Shown here: positions 8,693-15,774 of the stretch, in pieces
How positions within the stretch are numbered: the stretch's first letter is position 1
Layout: every line of letters begins with the position of its first letter
Source of the DNA: Hymenobacter sp. BT18
GTDB taxonomy: Bacteria; Bacteroidota; Bacteroidia; Cytophagales; Hymenobacteraceae
Direction: 5' to 3'
NCBI RefSeq assembly: GCF_012273015.1
Contig: NZ_CP050954.1
Span: forward strand, 3,450,001 to 3,514,000
Length of the DNA stretch: 64,000 nt
Made by a program: the position numbers and the translations under genes
Notes under the pieces: generated by a model
Told to the model about the DNA's origin: nothing
The model's input: the letters and a program-made list of their open reading frames with translations, nothing else
Databases searched by the model: none

Positions 8693-9424
8693 TCACTTCT
8701 CACTTCTCACCCGTAGCTGGCCCACGGAGCATAGGTCGAGCACCACGCAGCGGCCGCAGGCCGGCGTATGGAAATAGCAGCACTTCTGCCCATGAAACAT
8801 GAGCGCCTCGTGGTGGTCGTATACCTGCTGGGCATCCCAGTCGGGCGGGAGCAGGGCCGCCAGGAGCTTGTGGGCGAGCTTCTCGTCTACTTTCGGCCCG
8901 ATAAGCCCCAGCCGCTGCGCCACCCGGTGATGGTGACTATCGACGGGCATGGCTGGAATGCGGAGCGAGCTGAAAAGCAGGGTGGCTGCGCTGGTTTTGG
9001 GGCCTACGCCGGGCAGCTTTTCCAGCCAGGCCCGCGCCTCGTCTACCGGCAGCTCGGCCAGAAAAGCCAGGTCGCAAGGGCCCCCGCAGCGCTGACTTAC
9101 CTCGCGCAGCACATGCTGAATGCGCGGGGCTTTCTGCTCGGGCCAGGTGCAGGCGCTGATGGCCAGCTGCACCTCGGCGGTGGGGGCGTCGCGCACGGCA
9201 TCCCAGGTAGGAAAATGGGCGCGCAGCTGCTGGTAGGCTCGGTGGGAATCCTGGTTGCGGGTACGGTGCGAAAGCAGGGCGCTGATCAGCTCACTGAGCG
9301 GGTCTTTGGTGCTGAAAAAGCGGAACGGGGCCCCGTACTCGGCGCACAGCCGCGCGTGCACCAGTAGGGCCTTGGCCTGATGCTCGGCAAACTCAGGGTC
9401 GAAAGAAAGGGAAGAAGGCGGCAC
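8693..9424 (-). CDS. Endonuclease III-like DNA glycosylase/AP lyase with 4Fe-4S cluster
   Basis: Base-excision-repair enzyme of the HhH-GPD family, 243 residues from GTG 9424. The helix-hairpin-helix LPGVGPKT (137-144) contains the expected catalytic lysine K143. D162 in VDSHHHRV matches the catalytic aspartate. C216-x6-C223-x2-C226-x5-C232 binds the iron-sulfur cluster. Longer upstream frames are rejected because a strong terminator (9467-9503) for the upstream gene lies inside them. The last codons (RVRSEK) come from a degenerate GTGAGAA repeat that continues beyond the stop, so the C-terminus may have been altered by repeat expansion. It may be nth or a diverged paralogue. Confidence 0.85.
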   Translation of the reverse strand: MPPSSLSFDPEFAEHQAKALLVHARLCAEYGAPFRFFSTKDPLSELISALLSHRTRNQDSHRAYQQLRAHFPTWDAVRDAPTAEVQLAISACTWPEQKAPRIQHVLREVSQRCGGPCDLAFLAELPVDEARAWLEKLPGVGPKTSAATLLFSSLRIPAMPVDSHHHRVAQRLGLIGPKVDEKLAHKLLAALLPPDWDAQQVYDHHEALMFHGQKCCYFHTPACGRCVVLDLCSVGQLRVRSEK

Positions 9425-9466
9425 GGAGTTGCTTACGCGCAAGCGCCCGGTGCAGGTTGCTTGCCC

Positions 9467-9503
9467 GAAAACAAAACAGCGCAGCCTGGGGCAGGCTGCG
9501 CTG
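9467..9503 (-). terminator. Terminator of the secreted-protein gene at 9527-10429
   Basis: On the minus strand a perfect 12-bp stem (9492-9503 with 9477-9488) and a 3-base loop are followed by a TTTTGTTTT tract. It starts 24 bases after the stop at 9527, and it rules out starts for the glycosylase gene upstream of 9467. Confidence 0.88.
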
Positions 9504-9526
9504 AGAAAAAGAAGCTGCAAACAGGG

Positions 9527-10429
9527 CTACTGCTGCGCGTTGTAGAGGGAAATGGCTTGTTTGATGTTGCGCTGCTGCTTGCCCTGGAGCACCAGCGGCA
9601 CAATCAGCAGGGCGGGGGCGGCATATACCAGGGGCGAAATAGCCGAGCCCGTGTTGGTACCAGTCAGCGACGACAGCAGGCCGGCAGCCATCAGGCCACC
9701 CGCGCCAATGTAGCTGAGCGTGATGGCCGTGCGGGAGCGGCGGGCCTGGTCCAGCAGACTGCGGGCCCCGGGGTTGTCGGAGGTGGCAATGCTCAGGTTG
9801 CGCAGGTTCAGGTCCTGGACCGGGCCATTGTCTTTGCTGAAGTACTCCGTTTTCACGGTGCGGTAGCCACCGCCGTAGGGGTAGCCCATGCCCCCGTAGC
9901 CGAAGCGCCCGTAGCCAAAGGGGCTGCCGCCCATGTTGTTGTACTGGGTGGTGGTGATGGAATACAGGCTGATGCGGCCCGTCCGGTCGCGGCGTAGGGT
10001 GCTTTCGCGGGAGGAGCCGGGCAGGTTGGTGCGCACGTAGAAGCCCGTTTCGTCTTCGTAGTAGCGCACATCGGTTAGCTCGAGGCGGCGCTGCCCGTCC
10101 AGCAGCAGGTAGTTGCGGCCCAGCAGGGGCTGGCGGGTTTCCACGTCATACGCCTGCACTTCCTGGCCCGATTTCAAACCCACTCGAAACCGGGTGGCCT
10201 GAGCGGGGGGGAGGTTGCTGGGTTGAGGGCGGGCAGAGGGTACCTGCTCGGCCACGGGGGCCGGGGCAGGCGTGGGCTCGGCCGCGCGGGCCGGGGCTGC
10301 AACGGGCTGGCGCACCGAGTCGGGCAGCGTGGGCGGAGCGTTAAGCTGACGGGGACCGTCCTGAGCCAAGCCCCGGGTGGCGGCGCCCGTCGTGAGCAGC
10401 GCCAGGGTAAGCAGTAGGTGGAAGCGCAT
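9527..10429 (-). CDS. Secreted or membrane-attached protein of unknown function
   Basis: 300 residues, family not recognised. It has a cleavable-looking signal peptide (about 1-23, ending GLAQ), a Pro/Ala-rich linker (24-75), then a beta-rich domain (about 80-165) with GLKSGQEVQAYDV and YYEDETGFYVRT. A Gly/Tyr/Pro-rich stretch (167-188) and two hydrophobic segments (238-280) follow before a basic end. The ATG at 10429 is chosen because it begins the signal peptide. It is probably envelope-associated. Its own terminator follows; the gene upstream is the response regulator. Confidence 0.7.
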   Translation of the reverse strand: MRFHLLLTLALLTTGAATRGLAQDGPRQLNAPPTLPDSVRQPVAAPARAAEPTPAPAPVAEQVPSARPQPSNLPPAQATRFRVGLKSGQEVQAYDVETRQPLLGRNYLLLDGQRRLELTDVRYYEDETGFYVRTNLPGSSRESTLRRDRTGRISLYSITTTQYNNMGGSPFGYGRFGYGGMGYPYGGGYRTVKTEYFSKDNGPVQDLNLRNLSIATSDNPGARSLLDQARRSRTAITLSYIGAGGLMAAGLLSSLTGTNTGSAISPLVYAAPALLIVPLVLQGKQQRNIKQAISLYNAQQ

Positions 10430-10625
10430 AGGAAGAAAAGCAAGGAATAATCCCGCCCCACGCGGAGCCGGGAATGCAAGACTAAAACTAGAAAGGAGAG
10501 AATAAAATTCGCGTGAAGGTTGCGCGGCAGTAGTTTCTCCTCTTGCGGGCTGCATTGGCTAAACGAAAAAGCGGAAGAAACCGTCTGTCTCTCCCGCTTT
10601 GCGTGATTAGAAAAGCCGTGCCTGC

Positions 10626-11042
10626 CTATTTCAGCAGCGTTTCCAGCAGGCTCATGCTGTCTACCAGGTCGCGGCTGGTTTCAAAGTCCAGGGGCTTGAT
10701 GATGTAGCCCGTCACGCCCAGGTTCTGGGCACTGAGGCGGTCAACATCCATGGATGAGGTAGTGATAACGAACAGCGGAATGCTGGCCAGGTGCGGGTAC
10801 AGGTTGCGCTCGGCCAGAAACTCGTGCCCATTCATCTTGGGCATGTTCAAATCCAGCAGAATTACTTCCGGCAGCGGGTCCATGGCTTCTACGCCATTGC
10901 GGCCCAGGAGCAGGTCCAGGGCTTCCAGACCGTTGAAGGCCGTTTGCAGACGGTGCGGAACACTGAATTTTTCGAAGGATTTCTGCACGGTCATCGTGTC
11001 AAAGAAATCATCTTCCACAAGTAAAACGGAACGGTCGGGCAT
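10626..11042 (-). CDS. Stand-alone response regulator (CheY-like receiver)
   Basis: 138 residues forming a single receiver domain. The acidic pocket is E10-D11-D12, the phospho-acceptor D64 lies in ILLDLNMPKMNG, the switch threonines are T94/T95 (FVITTSS) and K116 lies in YIIKPLDF. There is no output domain. It resembles the Rcp1-type short regulators that work with bacteriophytochrome-like or CHASE3 kinases. It starts 18 bp after the stop of the histidine kinase, so it is almost certainly that kinase's partner. The downstream target is not encoded here. Confidence 0.92.
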   Translation of the reverse strand: MPDRSVLLVEDDFFDTMTVQKSFEKFSVPHRLQTAFNGLEALDLLLGRNGVEAMDPLPEVILLDLNMPKMNGHEFLAERNLYPHLASIPLFVITTSSMDVDRLSAQNLGVTGYIIKPLDFETSRDLVDSMSLLETLLK

Positions 11043-11060
11043 ACAGGGGCAGCAAGAAGA

Positions 11061-12587
11061 TCAGGTACCGGCAGGGGCGGGCTCCGGGGAAGTGGGCAGC
11101 GCCTGCTTCGGCCACGTAAAGATAAAGGCTGCGCCCTGCCCCGCCGCCGATTCTACCCGAATACTGCCTTTCTGCTCGTCAATTATTTTTTTAACGATGC
11201 TCAGACCGATGCCCGTGCTTTCGGCCGTGTGCCGGTCGCGCAGGGTCTGAAACATGAGGAAGATTTTCTGGTGGTACTCCGGGGCTATGCCGGGGCCGTC
11301 GTCGGCTACGGTAAACTCGTAGTGCTTCTTCAGCTCCTGGCAGCTGACGGTAAGCGTGCCCCCGCCTTTGTGGTGGTACTTGACGGCGTTGCCGATCAGG
11401 TTGGTAAACACCTGCTGCAGGCTCAGCCGGTCGGCCACCAGGATGGGCAGCGGCTGGGGAATGCGCACCTGAAAATCGGGCGGCACCACCATGTCCGTCA
11501 CTTCATCTACCAGCTCGGACACGTCTACCGGCTCCAGCTTCTGCTCGGTGCGGCCAATGCGGGCGTAAGCCAGCAGCCCGTTGATGAGGTCCTCGAGCCG
11601 CACCAGGCGGCCTTTCATCATGTCCAGGTACTGGCGCATCTTCTCCGACAGCTCCCCCGACAGTTCATCCTCAATCCACTTCACCACCGTCATCACCCCG
11701 CGCAGGGGCGCTTTCAGGTCGTGGGAGGCTACGTAGGCAAACTGGTCGAGCTCCTGGTTGCGGTTTTCCAGGGCCCCGAAGGTTTCGGATAACTGGCGCG
11801 TCATGCGGTTGAGGGAGCCGGCGAGGCGGCCCAGATTGTCGCGCTCCTCATCCTTGATTTTTACGGAATAGTCGCCCAGCACCACCTGCTCCGCCAGGTG
11901 CTCAATGATGCTGATGCGCCGGGCTACTTCGTCGTTTACCTGTTGCAGCTCCTGTTGCAGGGCGGCGTTGGCGGCCAGCTCCTGCCGGATGCGGCTTAGC
12001 AGCCAGCCCACAATCAGGAACGCGAGAATAGCCGATATAACCAGGGCAATAGGTGTGGTCTGGGCGTAAAACTCCTGATTTCGGTCGCGCTCCGCCAGCA
12101 GATTGTCTTCCGAGTACTTGATGCGGCCAATCAGAGCGCGAATGTATTCCAGGCGCTCCTGGTTGCGGCGGATCATGTCGCGGGCGGTAGGGGCGGAGGC
12201 GCTGCGGTCGGTCCACATGCGCAGGTCGCGGGTGTCGGCGTCGAGGGCCCGGCGCAGCGTATCCAGGCGCTGCTGCTGCCGGGGATTGTCGCGGGTGAGG
12301 TCGCGCAGAATGGTGTACTGCCGGCTGAGGTCCTGCTCGGCCACCTCAAACTGAGGCAGGTAGGTGGTGTCGTTGAGCAACAGGTAGTTCCGCACGCTGC
12401 CCTGGGCGTCGCGCACGTTGGTGCGCAGATCGGAGGTAGCCTGCAGCACCTGGTAGGTGTGCTGCACCTGCTGGGTGTAGTAGGCCAGGCGCTGGTTGCT
12501 GTAGTAAGCCACAAACGTGGTGAGCAGCAGCACGCCCAGCGCAATGCCGAAGCCCAGCAGGATTTTGGTATTCAGGTTCAGGCGCAT
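11061..12587 (-). CDS. Sensor histidine kinase with CHASE3 domain
   Basis: 508-residue membrane kinase. TM1 is at about 9-28, an all-helical extracytoplasmic CHASE3-type domain at 30-170, TM2 at 177-197, and a HAMP-like linker to about 270. HisKA follows with phospho-acceptor H289 in VASHDLKAPL, then HATPase_c with N-box NLIGNAVKY (396-404), G1 DDGPGI (429-434) and G2 GIGLSIVK (459-466). The ATG at 12587 is preferred to an in-frame TTG at 12596. This ATG lies inside a 63-bp sequence repeated exactly at 14822-14884, so the 5' leader is shared with another locus. It is co-transcribed with the response regulator. The signal sensed is unknown. Confidence 0.93.
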   Translation of the reverse strand: MRLNLNTKILLGFGIALGVLLLTTFVAYYSNQRLAYYTQQVQHTYQVLQATSDLRTNVRDAQGSVRNYLLLNDTTYLPQFEVAEQDLSRQYTILRDLTRDNPRQQQRLDTLRRALDADTRDLRMWTDRSASAPTARDMIRRNQERLEYIRALIGRIKYSEDNLLAERDRNQEFYAQTTPIALVISAILAFLIVGWLLSRIRQELAANAALQQELQQVNDEVARRISIIEHLAEQVVLGDYSVKIKDEERDNLGRLAGSLNRMTRQLSETFGALENRNQELDQFAYVASHDLKAPLRGVMTVVKWIEDELSGELSEKMRQYLDMMKGRLVRLEDLINGLLAYARIGRTEQKLEPVDVSELVDEVTDMVVPPDFQVRIPQPLPILVADRLSLQQVFTNLIGNAVKYHHKGGGTLTVSCQELKKHYEFTVADDGPGIAPEYHQKIFLMFQTLRDRHTAESTGIGLSIVKKIIDEQKGSIRVESAAGQGAAFIFTWPKQALPTSPEPAPAGT

Positions 12588-12644
12588 AGGCTGCAAACCT
12601 ACGGGTTTCCGGCCAAGGGGCCAGCCTGGCGCAAGCGGCGTAGC
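12582..12644. repeat. 63-bp exact direct repeat, copy A (leader of the histidine kinase)
   Basis: Identical over all 63 bases to 14822-14884. Read on the minus strand it ends in CCTATGCGC, which supplies the kinase start codon. CGTAGG can pair with CCTATG across a 7-base loop and hide the start. Alternatively CTACG near the 5' end can pair with the same CGTAG segment and release it. The identity ends sharply on both sides. Confidence 0.85.
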
Positions 12645-12705
12645 TCGAGGGTATCGGGCGGGGCCGCCTGCGCGGGTACTTCACCCGGCCCGCGGTCCGG
12701 GGCCC

Positions 12706-14466
12706 CTAGCGCAGCACTTCCACCCAGCCACGGTAGGTGCGCCGGTAGCGCGCATCCAGCACGTGGTAGTAGTAGAGACCGGGGGCCACGCCCGGCCCGG
12801 GCCAGGTATTCTGGTAGTCGGCGCGGGCGTATACCTGCCGGCCCCACCGGTCGTAGAGGCGCAGTCCCAGCGGGCGTTGGATGAGGCCTTGGACGACGAA
12901 GAAGTCATTGCGCCCATCGGCATTTGCCGTAACAACGTTGGGAATCTGCAGGGGGGCGCAATCCTGGGTCCGAACGAGCACCGTAGCCGTGGCCTGGCCG
13001 CAGGCTGTGGTCACCAGCACCGGCACCAGCCCGGCCCGGGTAGTGGTGTAAGTAAGCGCCTGGCTGCCGTCGGGCCAGGTGTAGGTGGTGCCGGGCGGTG
13101 GCGCGGGCAGGCGCAGCATCAGGGGTTCGGCGGCACACATGAGCGTATCGGCGGGCAGGGGCGGCAGCACTGGCCGGGTGCCGGCCAGCACCAGCACACT
13201 GTCCTGTACGGGGCAGCCCGCGGCGGTGGTAGCCGTAAGCCGGTACCAGCCCGGCTGGTACACGGAGCGGGTGGCACCGGTTGGGCCGTCGGCCCAGCGG
13301 TAGTCGGTAAAGCCAGCGGCCGCCGTGAGCGTAGAGGCGCTGCCGGGACACAGCGCGGCGGCGGGGGCGGGCAGCAGGCGCAGGTCCGCTGGCTGGCGGG
13401 TTACTACTACGGTATCCTGCACAGTACCGCAGCCAAAGTCGGCCGCCACGATGTAGCGGCCCGGCTCGGTTATGGTAATGCTGCGGGTGGTTTGGCCCGT
13501 GCTCCAGCGGTAGGCGGCAAAGCCGGCCGAGGCCGTGAGCGTGAGCGAGCTGCCGGCCTGCGGGCACAGCTGGCGGTCGGGGCCGGCGCTGAGGGTAAGC
13601 TCCGCCGGCGGCACGGCCACCACCGACACGTCGTCGATGGCGTAGCGGCAGGAAGAGACGGTCGGCTCGGTTGGCCGGGGCAGCAGGCGGCGCATCGTGG
13701 TTTGCTCAGTGGGGCGGAAGTTACCCAGCGTCAGGTACTGCTCGCCGCCCTGGGCCACGAAGGTGCCGGTAATGGGCACGTAGTTGACGGTATCGGTGAG
13801 CAGCTGGCCCCGGGCCAGCCCGGCCTGGGCCGGGTAGCCAATCAGGTTGGTGCCATCCGCGTGGTAGATGGCCTCCCGCGAAACGTAGGCGCTCAGTCCG
13901 TCGGAAGCCACGGGGGGAACCAAATCGGGTAGCTTGCCGACTAAGCCCAGCAGCCGGGCGTAAAACGTAATGCGGTAGGTACAGCCAGCCTGCAGCGGGG
14001 CCAGCAGCTTGGCCTGGGCGTAGGCGTGGTCCTTGTCGTAGGTGGCGTTGCTGCCGGGTACGTATTCTCCATTAACGTATATATAGATGTAGCCCTCTCC
14101 CGAGTGGGGCTGAAACCAGGGCCGGGGCGGAGCCGGCCACAAAGGCTCTACGTTACAAGGCAATAGATGGCCCACGCCCCCGGTAAGGCTCTGCCAGCCC
14201 GGCGAGCCGGTACCATAGGTCCCATCGCCGGGTTGGGTGCCGAACCCTCGCATTCCATTGCCTCCCGTAGTAGAATAGCCCTTCCCACACAGTACATACT
14301 CCTCGAAGCCAGGATTAGGTACTAGGTTCTGGGCCCGCAGGTTCAGGCAGCAGAGGCAACCAGCCAGCAGCAGTATGCTCCGCAGCCGGAGCAGCCAGTG
14401 CCTAATGCGGCAGGTGCCGGAATACGCCTCCGGCCGGAGCCAGGAGGCGTAAATAACGGAGTCCAT
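12706..14466 (-). CDS. Large secreted protein with T9SS type B (gliding-motility-associated) C-terminal domain
   Basis: 586 residues, predicted exported and then passed to the cell surface by the type IX system. A signal segment at about 24-45 ends NLRAQ, and the mature part starts with NLVPNPGFEEY, common in such proteins. Residues 50-280 look like a carbohydrate-binding-type beta-sandwich. From about 285 to 500 are two or three similar PKD/Ig-like repeats (RWSTGQTTRSI, YRWADGPTGATRS, TYTWPDGSQ). The last 80 residues are the CHU_C-like sorting domain (NADGRNDFF, LYDRWGRQVY, GLYYYHVLD). The N-terminus is longer than usual, so the start is uncertain. A truncated relative lies directly upstream. 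The role is probably adhesion or surface structure. Confidence 0.88.
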   Translation of the reverse strand: MDSVIYASWLRPEAYSGTCRIRHWLLRLRSILLLAGCLCCLNLRAQNLVPNPGFEEYVLCGKGYSTTGGNGMRGFGTQPGDGTYGTGSPGWQSLTGGVGHLLPCNVEPLWPAPPRPWFQPHSGEGYIYIYVNGEYVPGSNATYDKDHAYAQAKLLAPLQAGCTYRITFYARLLGLVGKLPDLVPPVASDGLSAYVSREAIYHADGTNLIGYPAQAGLARGQLLTDTVNYVPITGTFVAQGGEQYLTLGNFRPTEQTTMRRLLPRPTEPTVSSCRYAIDDVSVVAVPPAELTLSAGPDRQLCPQAGSSLTLTASAGFAAYRWSTGQTTRSITITEPGRYIVAADFGCGTVQDTVVVTRQPADLRLLPAPAAALCPGSASTLTAAAGFTDYRWADGPTGATRSVYQPGWYRLTATTAAGCPVQDSVLVLAGTRPVLPPLPADTLMCAAEPLMLRLPAPPPGTTYTWPDGSQALTYTTTRAGLVPVLVTTACGQATATVLVRTQDCAPLQIPNVVTANADGRNDFFVVQGLIQRPLGLRLYDRWGRQVYARADYQNTWPGPGVAPGLYYYHVLDARYRRTYRGWVEVLR

Positions 14467-14472
14467 GGCGGG

Positions 14473-14672
14473 CTAGCGGGTTTTCAGCAGCCGGCCGGTT
14501 TCCAGCCGGTCGGTGAGCAGGTGGTAGTAATAAACACCCGGGGGCAGGCCTACTTGCGGCGGGTGGTGGATAGCACCCAGTTCTTCATCTGGGAAGATTG
14601 GGCTACTGCCGGAGCCGGGAGGAGCAAGGCCACCCCGAGGGCGCGGCAGGCAAGCCGTAAAAGCGGTTTCAT
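14473..14672 (-). pseudogene. Remnant of a T9SS-secreted protein: signal peptide joined to sorting-domain tail in another frame
   Basis: The ATG at 14672 opens a clear signal peptide (MKPLLRLACRALGVALLLP, ending AVAQ) followed by SSQMKNWVLST and an early stop at 14550. A different frame then reads PPGVYYYHLLTDRLETG to a stop at 14473. That is the end of a T9SS sorting domain, closely like GLYYYHVLDARYRRT at the end of the neighbouring intact gene. Start and end of a secreted protein are thus present with nearly all of the middle missing and the frame shifted. An internal deletion is the simplest explanation. It lies 6 bp upstream of the intact gene, suggesting a former tandem pair. Confidence 0.7.
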
Positions 14673-14827
14673 AGGAGTATGGAAGCAAGTAAATAAGCCA
14701 AATGCGTATTGCGGCAATAGGGTGGGGCAGGGTACCCCGCTGGAGGGGCCACGAAAGCCAGTGCGAAGAAAGCGAAAAGTACTATCGAAACCCCGGACGG
14801 TCCTACTGCCGCCCGCAGAAAGCGCAT
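14669..14827 (-). CDS. Possible 52-aa membrane peptide starting at the 63-bp repeat
   Basis: Weakly supported small frame. It starts at the ATG carried by copy B of the 63-bp repeat, begins MRFLRAAVGPSG and has a hydrophobic stretch at about 13-30. It ends in an ATGA overlap with the start codon of the pseudogene signal peptide. The exact start-codon reuse and the overlap are the only arguments for it; no family is recognised. Confidence 0.25.
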   Translation of the reverse strand: MRFLRAAVGPSGVSIVLFAFFALAFVAPPAGYPAPPYCRNTHLAYLLASILL

Positions 14828-14884
14828 AGGCTGCAAACCTACGGGTTTCCGGCCAAGGGGCCAGCCTGGCGCAAGCGGCGTAGC
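14822..14884. repeat. 63-bp exact direct repeat, copy B
   Basis: Identical to 12582-12644 and in the same orientation, 2.2 kb away. It lies in the 252-bp space between the pseudogene start and the methyltransferase gene. As in copy A, its minus-strand end supplies an ATG followed by a frame with a hydrophobic N-terminus. Confidence 0.85.
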
Positions 14885-14924
14885 GGGAGGGTGTATCTTC
14901 GTGGCTGGTATGTTTGCTTTCCCT

Positions 14925-15740
14925 ATGGCTTTTCCCTCCGACCCCATTACCTCCCCGCAGAATCCGCGCATCAAGAACCTGCTCAAACTCCAGCAGAAGT
15001 CGTCGGAGCGCCGAACCCAGGGGCTTACCATTATTGAAGGGCTGCGGGAGCTTACCATTGCCCATGGGGCGGGCGTGGCCGTACCGGCCTTGTTTGTGTG
15101 CCCCGAGCTGGCCGGCACCGAGCGGCTGGCGCAGCTGCAGGCGCTGTTTGCCGAAAGCCGCCCCGAATGGTTTGCCGTTTCCCGGCCGGTGTTCGAGAAA
15201 GTGGCCTACCGCGAAGGCTCCGACGGGGTGCTGGCCCTGGCCCGCCCTCCGCAGCGTAGCCTGGCCAGCCTCCAGCTGCCGAAGGCCCCGCTGCTGCTGG
15301 TGCTGGAGGCTGTGGAGAAGCCCGGCAACCTGGGCGCTATCCTGCGCACCGCCGACGCGGCCCAGGCCACGGCCGTCATCGTCTGCGACCCGCGCACCGA
15401 CTTGTTCAACCCCAACGCCATTCGCAGCTCCATCGGGTGCTCGTTTACGGTGCCCACGGTGGCCACCACCCGCGAGGAGCTGCTGGCCTGGTGCCAGCAG
15501 CACGGCATCCGCACCTACGCCGCGGCCCTCACCGAACACGCCGTGCCCTACACCACCTGCGACTTCCGGGGCCCCACGGCCCTGGTCATGGGCACCGAAG
15601 CCGATGGCCTCACCCCCGAACTTCGGCAGGCCTGCACCCAGACCATCATCATTCCCATGCGCGGGGCCATCGACTCGCTGAATGTGAGTACTGCCACGGC
15701 CATTCTTACCTTCGAGGCCGTACGCCAGCGCGGCGCATAG
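14925..15740 (+). CDS. TrmH/SpoU-family RNA 2'-O-methyltransferase
   Basis: Methylates a ribose 2'-OH in rRNA or tRNA using S-adenosylmethionine. An N-terminal substrate-binding domain occupies about 10-95. The SpoU knot follows: motif 1 EKPGNLGAILRTADA, motif 2 LVMGTEADGL with the RSSIGCSF segment before it, and motif 3 IPMRGAIDSLNVSTATAI. At 271 residues it fits the family. GTG 14901, ATG 14910 and ATG 14925 are all in frame; the last is chosen for the better match of MAFPSDPITSPQNPRIK to family starts, but it is uncertain. It is divergent from the T9SS genes. Target RNA unknown. Confidence 0.88.
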   Translation: MAFPSDPITSPQNPRIKNLLKLQQKSSERRTQGLTIIEGLRELTIAHGAGVAVPALFVCPELAGTERLAQLQALFAESRPEWFAVSRPVFEKVAYREGSDGVLALARPPQRSLASLQLPKAPLLLVLEAVEKPGNLGAILRTADAAQATAVIVCDPRTDLFNPNAIRSSIGCSFTVPTVATTREELLAWCQQHGIRTYAAALTEHAVPYTTCDFRGPTALVMGTEADGLTPELRQACTQTIIIPMRGAIDSLNVSTATAILTFEAVRQRGA

Positions 15741-15774
15741 CGTATTCGCCGTATTTCCCGCCTATTCTCTCCCC

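Noticed and set aside
12582..14884. Composite transposon bounded by the 63-bp direct repeats
   Set aside because: No transposase or integrase lies between the copies, no terminal inverted repeats are seen, and the enclosed genes are ordinary T9SS genes.
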